A stretch of 64,000 nucleotides of DNA from Motiliproteus sp965230185. Its GTDB lineage: Bacteria; Pseudomonadota; Gammaproteobacteria; Pseudomonadales; Balneatricaceae. The position numbers and the translations under genes are program-made. Of the stretch, positions 32,156 through 40,993 are shown piece after piece. Within the stretch, counting starts at the first letter, position 1. Every line of letters begins with the position of its first letter. Location of the stretch: contig OZ245995.1 of assembly GCA_965230185.1 (NCBI GenBank), positions 1,612,001 through 1,676,000 of the forward strand, given 5' to 3'. Under the pieces are notes generated by a model, which had not been told where the DNA came from, ran no database searches, and was given only the letters and a program-made list of their open reading frames with translations.

Positions 32156-33052
32156 CTACTGCTGACCGGAGTTAGCCAGAATAAAGTCTACCAGCGCCCG
32201 GGCCGGCGGGGTCAGCGATTTGTTGCTCAGCTGCACGATACCGATCCGTCGGGTCACTTCCGGCGTCTGCAGCGGAATAAACTTCAGCGTCGTACTGTCG
32301 CGGGGGACGGCGTACCAGGGCAGGGTGGTGATACCGAAGCCCGCCTCCAGCATGGCGATCAGCGAGATCATGTTGGAGACGTAGAACTGCGAATGCCCCA
32401 GCAGCGGTCGGGCCTCGCTGTCTTCCAGTAACCGGGAAGTGCCGTTGGCGATCAGCCGGTGCTGACGCAGCTCTTTCCAGTGCACCGCCTCTTTTTCGGC
32501 CAGCGGATGATCGACCGGGCAGACCACGCCGATGCGATCCTCCCAGATCGGGGTGAAGGTCTTGTCGCTGTGTTCGTGCTCATGAAACAGGTTGGAGATA
32601 CCGAAATCCACCTGCTGATTTTCCACCATCTTCAGCACCGCATCGGAGTTGTCATCGAAGAAACTGACGTGCAGGTCGGGCAGGTCGGCCACGAATTTCA
32701 GCAGCAGTTCCGGCAGTACCCGGCTGGCAATGGAAGGCACCGAGGCCAGTCGCAGGTGACCGGTCTTGTGTTCCGCCAGCAGCGTCATGTCCTCGGCGAT
32801 GCGGTCGTGATGGGCGATCAGTTCCCTGGCTTTGGGCAGAAAATGTCGGCCGAAGGGGGTCAGCTCGGTCTTAGCGGTTCGGCTCTTACTTTTCTCGAAC
32901 AGCGCCTCCCCCAGTTTGTTTTCCAGATCGCGGATCGACAGCGAAATGGCCGGCTGGGTGCGGTGGGCCTTTTCGGCGGCGGCGTGAAAGCCTTTCAGTT
33001 CGGAGACCCAGACAAAATGGCGTAGCTGGGTCACTTTCAGTTCCGGCAACAT
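32156..33052 (-). CDS. LysR-family transcriptional regulator
   Basis: 298 residues. The N-terminal winged HTH (LKGFHAAAEKAHRTQPAISLSIRDLENKLG) is followed by a two-lobed effector domain. It is divergent from the aldehyde dehydrogenase gene, with about 150 bp between, and is probably the regulator of the dehydrogenase-dipeptidase-BCCT operon. The effector is likely a substrate of that route and is unknown. Confidence 0.9.
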   Translation of the reverse strand: MLPELKVTQLRHFVWVSELKGFHAAAEKAHRTQPAISLSIRDLENKLGEALFEKSKSRTAKTELTPFGRHFLPKARELIAHHDRIAEDMTLLAEHKTGHLRLASVPSIASRVLPELLLKFVADLPDLHVSFFDDNSDAVLKMVENQQVDFGISNLFHEHEHSDKTFTPIWEDRIGVVCPVDHPLAEKEAVHWKELRQHRLIANGTSRLLEDSEARPLLGHSQFYVSNMISLIAMLEAGFGITTLPWYAVPRDSTTLKFIPLQTPEVTRRIGIVQLSNKSLTPPARALVDFILANSGQQ

Positions 33053-33204
33053 GGTAAACGCTCTCCGATAAAGAAGTCTTATCGTTTAATATTTTTTATT
33101 AATTTTAGTTATTAGAACACAGGGCATATGATGATTCCAACAGCATACCAGCGGCCCTGATGCAGAACCCCTGCACTCAGCTGGCCTGAACGCAGGAGAG
33201 AATA

Positions 33205-34650
33205 ATGTCAGATACAGTTTTTCGTAATTACATTGCCGGTGAGTGGGTAGAGGGTAACAACGGCAGCGTAGCCAACATCAGCCCGGCCGATACCAGTGAT
33301 GTTATCGGCCAGTATGCCCAGGCCGATAAAGCTCAGACCGAAGCAGCCATCGCTGCCGCGGCAGAAGGCCAGCTGGAATGGGCGAAAAGTGGTCTGGAGC
33401 AGCGTTACAGCGTACTGATGGCGATCGGTGACGAGCTGATCGCCCGGAAAGACGAACTGGGTGAGATCCTGGCCCGTGAAGAAGGCAAAACGCTGGCCGA
33501 GGGTGTCGGTGAAACTTACCGCTCCGGTCAGTTCTTCCACTATTACGCCGCCGAAGTGCTGCGTCAGATGGGCGAAACCGCCGATTCCGTTCGTCCGGGC
33601 GTAGAGATTGAAACCCGCCGTGAGCCGGTGGGCGTGGTGGGTATCATTACCCCCTGGAACTTCCCCACCGCCACCGGTGCCTGGAAGATCGCTCCGGCAC
33701 TGGCGTTTGGTAATGCCGTTGTCTGGAAGCCGGCCAACCAGGTTCCCGCCAGCGCCTGGGCACTGACCGAGATTATCTCCCGCCAGAACCTGCCGGCCGG
33801 TACTTTCAACCTGGTGATGGGACCGGGCGCCGAAGTTGGCGACGTACTGATCAATTCCCGTGATATCAATGCCCTGACCTTCACCGGCTCGCTGGAGACC
33901 GGACGCAAGGTGGCTGCGGCTACCGCCGTCAATCTGGTGAAGTGCCAGATGGAGATGGGCAGCAAGAATGCGCTGATCGTGCTGGATGATGCCGATCTGG
34001 AGAACGCGGTGGAATGTGCCGTGGGTGGCGCATACGGCGGTACCGGTCAGAAGTGTACTGCGTCTTCCCGTCTGATCGTGACCGAAGGCATTCATGACCG
34101 CTTCGTTGACGCTGTTATCGAGCGCATGAAGAAGCTGGTTGTCGGCCACCCGCTGAAAGAGGGTGTGCATATCGGTGCTGTTGCCGACGCCCGCCAGATG
34201 GAGCAGAACCTGCAATATCTGGAAACCGCTAAGCAGGAAGGTGGCAAGCTGGTTTACGGTGGTGAAGTGCTGAACGAAGACACCGACGGCTATTACATGC
34301 AGCCGGCGCTGTTCACCGAAACCACCAACGATATGACCATCAATCGCGAGGAAGCTTTCGCGCCGATCGCCTGCGTGATCAAGGTGAAGGATTACGAAGA
34401 AGCGCTGGCGACCCTCAACGACACCAACTTTGGCCTCACCGGTGGCATCTGCACCGAGTCGCTGAAGTACGCCACCGACTTCAAACGTCGCGCTAAGACC
34501 GGCTGTGTGATGGTCAACCTGCCGACCGCCGGTACCGACTACCACGTGCCTTTCGGTGGCCGTAAGGACTCCAGCTTCGGTCCCCGTGAGCAGGGTACTT
34601 ACGCGAAAGAGTTCTACACCGTGGTGAAGACCACCTATATCCGCGCCTGA
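33205..34650 (+). CDS. NAD(P)-dependent aldehyde dehydrogenase
   Basis: 481 residues, the usual length. ITPWNFPTATGAWKIAPALAFGN near residue 147 is the coenzyme and oxyanion-hole region; FTGSLETGRKV binds the dinucleotide; QMEMGSKN carries the general-base Glu and GQKCTASSR the nucleophile Cys (about 285). It resembles the ketoglutarate-semialdehyde/succinate-semialdehyde branch. AGGAGAG precedes the ATG. It is co-directional with the dipeptidase 13 bp downstream. Substrate not determined. Confidence 0.9.
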   Translation: MSDTVFRNYIAGEWVEGNNGSVANISPADTSDVIGQYAQADKAQTEAAIAAAAEGQLEWAKSGLEQRYSVLMAIGDELIARKDELGEILAREEGKTLAEGVGETYRSGQFFHYYAAEVLRQMGETADSVRPGVEIETRREPVGVVGIITPWNFPTATGAWKIAPALAFGNAVVWKPANQVPASAWALTEIISRQNLPAGTFNLVMGPGAEVGDVLINSRDINALTFTGSLETGRKVAAATAVNLVKCQMEMGSKNALIVLDDADLENAVECAVGGAYGGTGQKCTASSRLIVTEGIHDRFVDAVIERMKKLVVGHPLKEGVHIGAVADARQMEQNLQYLETAKQEGGKLVYGGEVLNEDTDGYYMQPALFTETTNDMTINREEAFAPIACVIKVKDYEEALATLNDTNFGLTGGICTESLKYATDFKRRAKTGCVMVNLPTAGTDYHVPFGGRKDSSFGPREQGTYAKEFYTVVKTTYIRA

Positions 34651-34663
34651 CGGGAGTCGCCTC

Positions 34664-35689
34664 ATGCACAACGAGCTGAATAACAAATTGCATAACGATC
34701 TGATCGTGGTTGATGGTCTCCAGTACTCCAACTGGAACCGGGCGATCTTCGAACAGCTGCGTGAGGGAGGTGTGACGATGGTTCACGCGACCATCGTCTA
34801 TCACGAACAGATCCGCGAAACCCTGCTGCGGATCGCTGAATGGAACCGGCATTTTGAACAGAACCCGGACCTGATCATGCCGGTGAAAAGCGCGGCGGAT
34901 ATCCGTCGTGCCAAACAGCTGGGTAAGGTTGGTGTGATGTTCGGGGCGCAGAACTGCTCCCCGATCGAAGACGACATCGGCATGGTCGAGGTGATGCGTG
35001 AGCTGAACCTGATGGTCATGCAGCTGACCTACAACAATCAGAGCCTGCTGGCCTGTGGTTGCTACGAAGCCGAAGACAGTGGGGTGACACGCTTCGGCAG
35101 ACAGGTGATTCGGGAGATGAACCGCGTCGGCATGGTGGTGGACATGAGCCACAGTGGCGAGCGCAGCACCCTGGAGGCGATCGAAATATCCGAGCGTCCC
35201 ATTGTTATCTCCCACGCCAACCCGTCCAGTTTCCATGCCGCCAAACGCAACAAATCGGACCGGGTGCTGAAAGCACTGGGTGAGTCCGGTGGCCTGCTGG
35301 GTTTCAGCCTCTATCCGTTCCATCTGAAGAATGGTCCGGACTGCACCCTCGAGGAATTCTGCGACATGGTGGCCAGCACCGCGGACCTGATGGGCGTGGA
35401 GCGCATCGGTATCGGTACCGACCTCTGTCAGGAGCAGCCGCTGTCGGTGCTGGAGTGGATGCGAAACGGCCGCTGGTCGAAGGAGATGGACTACGGTGAG
35501 GGCTCTAAGTCCAACGCCGACTGGCCGCGACCGCTCTCCTGGTTCCGCGACAGTCGCGACTTCCCCAATATCACCGCCGGCCTGCAGGCCCGTGGTTTCA
35601 GCGATGAAGATGTCGCCAGAATCATGGGGCTGAACTGGCTGAACTTCCTCGAAGACGGACTGAAACCTCAGTTCACCAGCAACGGCTGA
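34664..35689 (+). CDS. Peptidase M19 (membrane dipeptidase-like) metallohydrolase
   Basis: 341 residues. Zinc-site motifs of the M19 family are present: DGLQYSNWNRA near residue 14 (where typical members have DGHND, so the first HxD pair is altered), VVDMSHSGERST, ISHANPSSFH and GIGTDLCQE. Bacterial members cleave dipeptides or N-acyl amino acids, and some sit in betaine catabolic clusters. The altered first metal motif makes ordinary dipeptidase activity less certain. It lies between an aldehyde dehydrogenase and a BCCT carrier in one operon. Confidence 0.85.
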   Translation: MHNELNNKLHNDLIVVDGLQYSNWNRAIFEQLREGGVTMVHATIVYHEQIRETLLRIAEWNRHFEQNPDLIMPVKSAADIRRAKQLGKVGVMFGAQNCSPIEDDIGMVEVMRELNLMVMQLTYNNQSLLACGCYEAEDSGVTRFGRQVIREMNRVGMVVDMSHSGERSTLEAIEISERPIVISHANPSSFHAAKRNKSDRVLKALGESGGLLGFSLYPFHLKNGPDCTLEEFCDMVASTADLMGVERIGIGTDLCQEQPLSVLEWMRNGRWSKEMDYGEGSKSNADWPRPLSWFRDSRDFPNITAGLQARGFSDEDVARIMGLNWLNFLEDGLKPQFTSNG

Positions 35690-35767
35690 GAGGCGACTGC
35701 GCTTCTCTGCCGAGGCAGTAATGCCCTGATAACCCAATAAATATAAGAGATCCATCAGGAGACTAAA

Positions 35768-37354
35768 ATGAGTAATACTTCCCCGGCCTCCATGGCTTCG
35801 CACGAGGCGGATATGGCTCCGAAATCAGACCACAAGAAGTGGCTGGCGGGCGTTGATCTGCCGGTATTCCTTATCAGCGGTGGTGTGCTGGTGCTGTTTG
35901 TGGCGCTGGCACTCTACGATATCAAAATGGTATCCGGGCTGGTGAATACCGGTTTCGCCACTTCGACCAAATTCTTCGGTGCCTACTGGCAGGTGCTGTT
36001 ACTGCTGACCTTCATTATCGGCCTGTTCCTGGCCGTGACCCGCACCGGTGCGGTGGTGCTGGGCGGTATTAAAGTGCCGGAAATTTCCACCTTCAAGTGG
36101 ATCTCCATCATCATGTGTACGCTGCTGGCCGGTGGCGGTGTATTCTGGGCCGCGGCAGAACCGATGGCCCACTTCACCTCTCCGCCACCGCTGTTCGCCG
36201 GCGAACCGGGGGCTGAAACCGGAACCGCGCAGGCCGCTTATAATGCGCTGGCCCAGAGCTTTATGCACTGGGGCTTTCTGGCCTGGGCAATCCTCGGCAG
36301 CCTGACCGGCGTAGTCTTCATGTACCTGCACTACGAAAAGGGTCTGCCCCTGAAGCCGCGTACCCTGCTGTATCCGGTACTCGGTGACCGGGTAATGACC
36401 GGTCCGCTGGGTGCCATCGTCGATGCCTGCTGTGTGCTGGCAGTGGTGGCCGGTACCGTGGGTCCCATTGGTTTCCTCGGTCTGCAGGTCAGCTTCGGTC
36501 TGGAGAAGCTGTTCGGTATCCCCAATACCTATACCACTCAGGTCACTATTCTGCTCGGTCTGATCGGTATCTATACCCTGTCTGCCGTCAGTGGAGTGAC
36601 TAAGGGGATTCAGATCCTCAGCCGTGCCAATGTGATTCTGGCGGTGGCGCTGATGGCGTTCATCCTGGTGTTCGGTCCGACCGCCTTTATCATCGACGGC
36701 TACCTGCACGGTTTCGGTATCTACCTTGATCAGTTCATCCCCATGGCAACTTTCCGGGCCAGCCCGGGCTGGCTGGACTGGTGGACCGTATTTTTCTGGG
36801 GCTGGTTCCTGGGCTACGGCCCGCTGATGGCGATGTTTGTGGCCCGTATCTCCCGTGGTCGCACCATTCGTGAAATGATCCTGCTGATCTCCGTGGTAGC
36901 CCCGATCATCACCTGCTTCTGGTTCACCATTGTCGGTGGCAGCGGTCTGGCTTTCGAGCTGGCGACGCCGGGCGTGATCTCCGAGCCCTTCACCGGTTTC
37001 AACCTGCCGGCGGCGCTGCTGGCCATCACCGAGCAGCTGCCCATGGGCTTCTTTATCTCGGTGCTGTTCCTGATCCTGACCACGGTCTTCGTGGCAACCA
37101 CCGGTGATTCCATGACCTATGCGGTTTCGATGGTAATGACCGGTACCGATCACCCGCAGAGCTCGGTACGGGTGTTCTGGGGCATCATGATGGGTGTGGT
37201 TGCCGCGCTGCTGATCTCGATCGGTTCCGGCGGTATCTCGGCCCTGCAGTCCTTTATCGTAGTGACTGCCGTACCGGTTTCACTGGTGCTGCTGCCGTCG
37301 CTGTGGACCGCGCCCCGAATCGCATTGAAAATGGCGGAAGAGCAGGGACTTTAA
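35768..37354 (+). CDS. BCCT-family transporter
   Basis: 528 residues, about 12 membrane segments, with the BCCT tryptophan-rich motif (GWLDWWTVFFWGWFLGYGP). Very similar to the product of 7519-9078, including identical MCTLLAGGGVFWAAAEPMAH and EPFTGFNLPAA blocks, so the two arose by duplication. It is the third gene of the operon with aldehyde dehydrogenase and M19 hydrolase, which suggests import of a quaternary amine or related solute that those enzymes process. A terminator follows. Confidence 0.92.
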   Translation: MSNTSPASMASHEADMAPKSDHKKWLAGVDLPVFLISGGVLVLFVALALYDIKMVSGLVNTGFATSTKFFGAYWQVLLLLTFIIGLFLAVTRTGAVVLGGIKVPEISTFKWISIIMCTLLAGGGVFWAAAEPMAHFTSPPPLFAGEPGAETGTAQAAYNALAQSFMHWGFLAWAILGSLTGVVFMYLHYEKGLPLKPRTLLYPVLGDRVMTGPLGAIVDACCVLAVVAGTVGPIGFLGLQVSFGLEKLFGIPNTYTTQVTILLGLIGIYTLSAVSGVTKGIQILSRANVILAVALMAFILVFGPTAFIIDGYLHGFGIYLDQFIPMATFRASPGWLDWWTVFFWGWFLGYGPLMAMFVARISRGRTIREMILLISVVAPIITCFWFTIVGGSGLAFELATPGVISEPFTGFNLPAALLAITEQLPMGFFISVLFLILTTVFVATTGDSMTYAVSMVMTGTDHPQSSVRVFWGIMMGVVAALLISIGSGGISALQSFIVVTAVPVSLVLLPSLWTAPRIALKMAEEQGL

Positions 37355-37372
37355 GTCATTGCTCGTCCTTTC

Positions 37373-37400
37373 GGGAGCGGCGTCTGCCGCTCCCTTTTTT
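37373..37400 (+). terminator. Rho-independent terminator
   Basis: GGGAGCGG (37373-37380) pairs with CCGCTCCC (37387-37394) and is followed by six T residues. It ends the dehydrogenase-dipeptidase-BCCT operon. Confidence 0.85.
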
Positions 37401-37479
37401 CCGCTTTTCTTTCCTTAGGGAAGCTGTTAACAGGTTCCTTAGCCATTTAGCTAACTCAGTCAGATAGTCGATAATTGCA

Positions 37480-37857
37480 ATGAAAAAAGCCGTAAAAACT
37501 GATCTTTTCGCCTCCAAAGCACCGCTGGAATGGGCCATCATCGCCAACGGCCAGCTCTCCACCGCCCAGATTCCCATCGATACCAGCGGTCAGGTGGTCG
37601 AGGGTGGCATCGAGGCTCAGGCCCGCCAGACCATGGATAACCTCAGGCACACCATCGAGGCGGCGGAGCTGACCATGGACGACGTCACCCAGGTACTGAT
37701 CTACGTAACCGATCGTGACCAGCTGCCGGTATTCAACAGTGTCTACGCCGAGTATTTTCAGGCGCCTTACCCCAACCGCGCGGCGATGATCGTTGCCGGC
37801 CTGGCCCGGGAAGAGATGCTCTGCGAGGTGGTCGCCTACGCCGCTGTTCCACAGTAA
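37480..37857 (+). CDS. RidA-family protein next to rutR
   Basis: 125 residues, full-length RidA fold: LSTAQIPIDTSGQVVEGGIEAQARQTMDNL, then DVTQVLIYVTDRDQL and the C-terminal PNRAAMIVAGLAREEMLCEVVAYA, where the arginine after PN is the conserved carboxylate-binding residue. The E. coli Rut pathway has such a protein (RutC). Its place directly before rutR suggests a similar deaminase or imine-clearing role in pyrimidine breakdown, but no RutR-type operator was found in its own upstream region. Confidence 0.85.
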   Translation: MKKAVKTDLFASKAPLEWAIIANGQLSTAQIPIDTSGQVVEGGIEAQARQTMDNLRHTIEAAELTMDDVTQVLIYVTDRDQLPVFNSVYAEYFQAPYPNRAAMIVAGLAREEMLCEVVAYAAVPQ

Positions 37858-37989
37858 CCAGAGGCCCACCGACGACCTGTCTTCTGACCGCTCTGTCGCG
37901 AACAGCAGCGGTCAGCCATTCCATCCTCTCCTTCGCCAGATCACTTATCGACCCCCGTCTTTTGTTTTGATCAAAACCGCCTGCGTGGG

Positions 37990-38005
37990 GTGACCATGTG
38001 GTAAA
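37990..38005 (+). promoter_or_regulatory. RutR-type operator at rutR
   Basis: GTGACCATGTGGTAAA matches the operator found before cofG (TTGACCATGTGGTAAA) at 15 of 16 positions. It resembles the E. coli RutR site TTGACCAnnTGGTCAA. The TAAAAT inside its right arm could serve as a -10, so autorepression is likely. Confidence 0.75.
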
Positions 38006-38051
38006 ATGCGCGCCATTGACCTTTGAATATATGGATTTAGTGACCACGTTA

Positions 38052-38705
38052 ATGCCGCAGACTCCCATCGAAGACACCGCAACTAAACCACGTCGACGTT
38101 CCCGCGTCCGCGAAGCCCATGAAGCTCGTATCCTGAGTGTCGCAGAGGATATCTTTGCCCAGTTCGGCTACAACGGTGCGGCCATCGAAGCGATCGCCGA
38201 AGGGGCGGGCATGTCGAAGCAGAACATGCTCTATTATTTCCCGTCCAAGGAGGTGCTGTACCAGCGGGTGCTGCAGAATATTCTCGATCTCTGGATCGAT
38301 AAGATGGCGCTGCTGGAGCAGGAAGGCGACGATCCCAAAGCGATGCTGGCCAACTACATTCGCGGCAAGATTGAGCTGTCACAGACTCACCCCAACGGCT
38401 CCCGGGTGTTCGCCAATGAGATCATCAATGGCGCACCGCGGCTGCGGGCCTACCTGAAAGACCATCTGTTGCCGCAACTGGAAGCGGATATAAAGCTGAT
38501 CGAGCAGTGGATTGCCGAAGGTCGCATGGATCCGATCGATCCCTATCACCTGTTCTTCGTCATCTGGTCCGCCACTCAGACCTATGCTGATTTTTCCACC
38601 CAGATCGAGGTGGCCCTGCGCAAGCCGGAACTGGAGCAGCAGGACTTTGATAATGCCAGTGAGTTTCTGATTCAGCTGGTGCTGAAGGGGACCGGGGTGA
38701 TCTGA
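38052..38705 (+). CDS. rutR: TetR-family regulator RutR
   Basis: 217 residues. Residues 18-65 hold the TetR HTH (ILSVAEDIFAQFGYNGAAIE, then MSKQNMLYYFPSKEVLY). The ligand domain keeps blocks I recall from E. coli RutR: IDPYHLFFVIWSATQTYADF and the ANEIINGAPRL region. RutR senses uracil and thymine and represses pyrimidine-degradation genes. The start is set at ATG 38052, which gives an N-terminal arm as long as that of E. coli RutR; in-frame ATG 38031 and GTG 37998 are alternatives, and the GTG lies inside the operator. Neither ATG has a clear ribosome site. A terminator follows. Confidence 0.9.
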   Translation: MPQTPIEDTATKPRRRSRVREAHEARILSVAEDIFAQFGYNGAAIEAIAEGAGMSKQNMLYYFPSKEVLYQRVLQNILDLWIDKMALLEQEGDDPKAMLANYIRGKIELSQTHPNGSRVFANEIINGAPRLRAYLKDHLLPQLEADIKLIEQWIAEGRMDPIDPYHLFFVIWSATQTYADFSTQIEVALRKPELEQQDFDNASEFLIQLVLKGTGVI

Positions 38706-38742
38706 CCGGTTGCTGATCGCCGGTACTGATTTCCGTAATGAA

Positions 38743-38768
38743 GGGAGCCGCAAGGGCTCCCTTTTTTT
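38743..38768 (+). terminator. Rho-independent terminator after rutR
   Basis: GGGAGCC (38743-38749) and GGCTCCC (38755-38761) form the stem, followed by seven T residues. The long repeat begins immediately after it. Confidence 0.85.
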
Positions 38769-39354
38769 AGGTTCTTCGCGGGTTGTCGGGAAAGCCCGCA
38801 GGCGGCTGTAAAGCCGACGTCGGGATTGGCGCGAGCTGGATCCATTTTGTCGGGCTGAAGCCCGAACTACGACCGTGCTACATGTGGGTCGGCCTTCAGG
38901 CCGATAAAATGGGCCTGCTAACTCCCGTAGTTCGAATTTTGCATCTCTCCCCTCGCAGTCGGCGAGCACGGTGACGAGGATGGGATCAGGCCCCGAAGGG
39001 GGCGAGGCAAGGAAGCCGAGCCAGATGGTCAGTGCAGGGAAGCGCTGTCCAGATGCCCCCAGCCTCGTTATCGCGCGCAGTGGACTCGCAGGGCGGCGCA
39101 GTGGGGCGGACTTTTGATGAACAAGGACGTTCGAATGCCGCGGGGGGCATGGATGCCCAGGAGTGGCCTTTGGTTCGTTTCTTTTTTGCGCACAAAAGAA
39201 ACGAACGCGCCCGGCGTGGGCGCAACAGAAAATATCGGCCAAGGCCTTCAAGGAGGAGCCAAAACGCGGCTTCTTTGGCGAACATCAACAAACACTGACG
39301 TCGGCTTTGCAGCCGAAAGCCGCCAATCCCCTTAAAGCGCGAAGATCTTTTTTT
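38769..39354 (+). repeat. Long direct repeat, left copy (~590 bp)
   Basis: Matches 47611-48199 along its full length with scattered substitutions and short indels. From left to right: GGTTCTTCG start; REP-like hairpins (GTCGGGCTGAAGCCCGA, GTCGGCCTTCAGGCCGA); a CCCCGAAGGGGGCGAGGCAA block; a TTCGTTTCTTTTTTG/CAAAAGAAACGAA hairpin near 39175-39205; GCGCCCGGCGTGGGCGCAAC; and a GTCGGCTTTGCAGCCGAAAG hairpin. Minus- and plus-strand frames inside it look non-coding. From 39355 to 39593 nothing else was recognised. Confidence 0.85.
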
Positions 39355-39593
39355 ATCTGTATAGCGGCTGGAAAACAAAAAATTCTGTCATGACGCTGGC
39401 CTCTGATCTCCCTCTGTTTTTGCTTTCGAAGCCGTAATTGCTCCCGCTACTCAGCCCTATTTGCCGCTTTTCTGCTGCCGGAATAGTTCTTGGCTTTATC
39501 TTCAACCAATTGTAATTAAAGAATGTTTTTGATTTATCCACGAGCAGTTTCCGCTATCAGGCCGCTGGCATCAGCACAATTCTTAAAAAAGTA

Positions 39594-39642
39594 TTGACCA
39601 TGTGGTAAAAAATTGACTAGGATATATTTACCAAACGGTAAA
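39594..39642 (+). promoter_or_regulatory. RutR-controlled promoter of the F420 operon
   Basis: Two 16-bp operators, TTGACCATGTGGTAAA (39594-39609) and TTTACCAAACGGTAAA (39627-39642). The TTGACC of the first is also a -35 box; 18 bp later TAGGAT (39618-39623) is a plausible -10, and the second operator then covers the start of transcription. Bound RutR would block both polymerase contacts. cofG begins 74 bp downstream. Confidence 0.8.
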
Positions 39643-39715
39643 GCTAACGGGTTGACCCCTCAGAGGTGATCCCGCTGGTCGCAAATAAAAACAATAATCC
39701 GCTGGAGACGTAGTC

Positions 39716-40843
39716 ATGCTGTCCAAAGCACAAGCCCTGGCATACGAAGGCGTAACTGGTCCTGAACTGCAGCAGCTTCGCGAACAGGCCTGCGCACTGC
39801 GCGATATGCACTGGGGTGATCGCATCACCTATTCCCGCAAGGTTTTTATTCCTCTGACCAATATGTGTCGAGACACCTGCGGCTACTGCACCTTTGTCAG
39901 ACACCCGGATTCTCCCGACGCCATGATCATGACGCCGGAGCAGGTGATGGCGGTGGTCCGTGAAGGGCAGCGGCTGGGTTGCAAAGAGGTGCTGTTCAGC
40001 CTCGGCGAAAAGCCGGAGCAGCGCTACCAGCAGGCCCGCGACGGGCTGGCGGCACTGGGGTACGAGTCGATGGTCGACTACCTGGTGGCGATGTGTGAGC
40101 GGGTGATTGACGAAACCGAGATGCTGCCTCACGTCAATGCCGGCACTCTCTCTGAAGCGGATATCATCAAACTGAAACCGGTCAGCGCCAGCATGGGAAT
40201 GATGCTGGAGAACATCAGCCGTCGTCTGCTGGTGAAAGGGGAGGCGCACTACGCCTGTCCCGATAAGGTACCGGTGCAACGGCTCCGTACCCTGGAGCGG
40301 GCCGGCCACCATGATGTGCCCTTTACCACCGGCATCCTGATCGGTATCGGCGAAAACTGGGAAGAACGGGTCGACAGCCTGCTGGCTATCAACGAAATTC
40401 ATCAGCGTTACGGCCATATCCAGGAAGTGATTGTTCAGAACTTCCGGGCCAAGCCCGGTACCGCCATGGCTGCCGCGCCCGAGCCCGATCTTGAGGATAT
40501 GCTGCGCACTCTGGCGGTAGCGAGGCTGATTCTGGACCCCACCATCAGTCTGCAGGCTCCGCCGAATCTGCAGCAGCGCTATCACGCCTATCTCAATTCC
40601 GGCATTAATGACTGGGGCGGCATCTCGCCGCTGACCATTGACCATATCAATCCCGAACGCGCCTGGCCGCAGATCGATCAGCTGGCCGCGGCCACCGGCA
40701 GTTGCGGTCACCGTCTGCTGGAGCGGCTGGCGGTGTATCCCCAGTACCAGAATCTGCCGGATCGTTATTTTCTGCCGCGGGTGGCTGAGCGGGTGGGGCT
40801 GATTGCCCGGGCCGACGGGCTGGCCTCCCTGCAGTGCTGCTAG
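39716..40843 (+). CDS. cofG: FO synthase subunit CofG (7,8-didemethyl-8-hydroxy-5-deazariboflavin synthase)
   Basis: 375 residues. The radical-SAM motif is CRDTCGYC (Cys 51, 55, 58), followed by the CofG-type CTFVRHP. EVLFSLGEKPEQRY and the C-terminal WGGISPLTIDHINPERAWP are diagnostic of CofG. It closes the deazaflavin ring of FO using the adduct made by CofH. CofG and CofH are separate here, as in archaea and cyanobacteria, not fused as in actinobacterial FbiC. It is the first gene after the RutR-type promoter. GGAGACGTAGTC gives a ribosome site. Confidence 0.95.
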   Translation: MLSKAQALAYEGVTGPELQQLREQACALRDMHWGDRITYSRKVFIPLTNMCRDTCGYCTFVRHPDSPDAMIMTPEQVMAVVREGQRLGCKEVLFSLGEKPEQRYQQARDGLAALGYESMVDYLVAMCERVIDETEMLPHVNAGTLSEADIIKLKPVSASMGMMLENISRRLLVKGEAHYACPDKVPVQRLRTLERAGHHDVPFTTGILIGIGENWEERVDSLLAINEIHQRYGHIQEVIVQNFRAKPGTAMAAAPEPDLEDMLRTLAVARLILDPTISLQAPPNLQQRYHAYLNSGINDWGGISPLTIDHINPERAWPQIDQLAAATGSCGHRLLERLAVYPQYQNLPDRYFLPRVAERVGLIARADGLASLQCC

Positions 40844-40993
40844 CCGGCCACCTTCACTGAGCGACAACCCGATACGGGTTCAGTCGGAAAAGAATCATGC
40901 TGTTTTCAGACGATAAGGCCTTCGAAGACGGGTTTTTGCAGAAAAGCCTGGCCAGGCAGTTCAGCAGACTGCAGCAATTAAAGGAGAACCCCT

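Noticed and set aside
33208..34731. 507-codon minus-strand frame opposite the aldehyde dehydrogenase
   Set aside because: Antisense shadow; composition rich in His, Gln and Gly as usual for such frames.
38769..39354. Short proteins encoded in the long repeats
   Set aside because: Frames shift or break between the two copies, and the sequence is built from hairpins and REP-like blocks.
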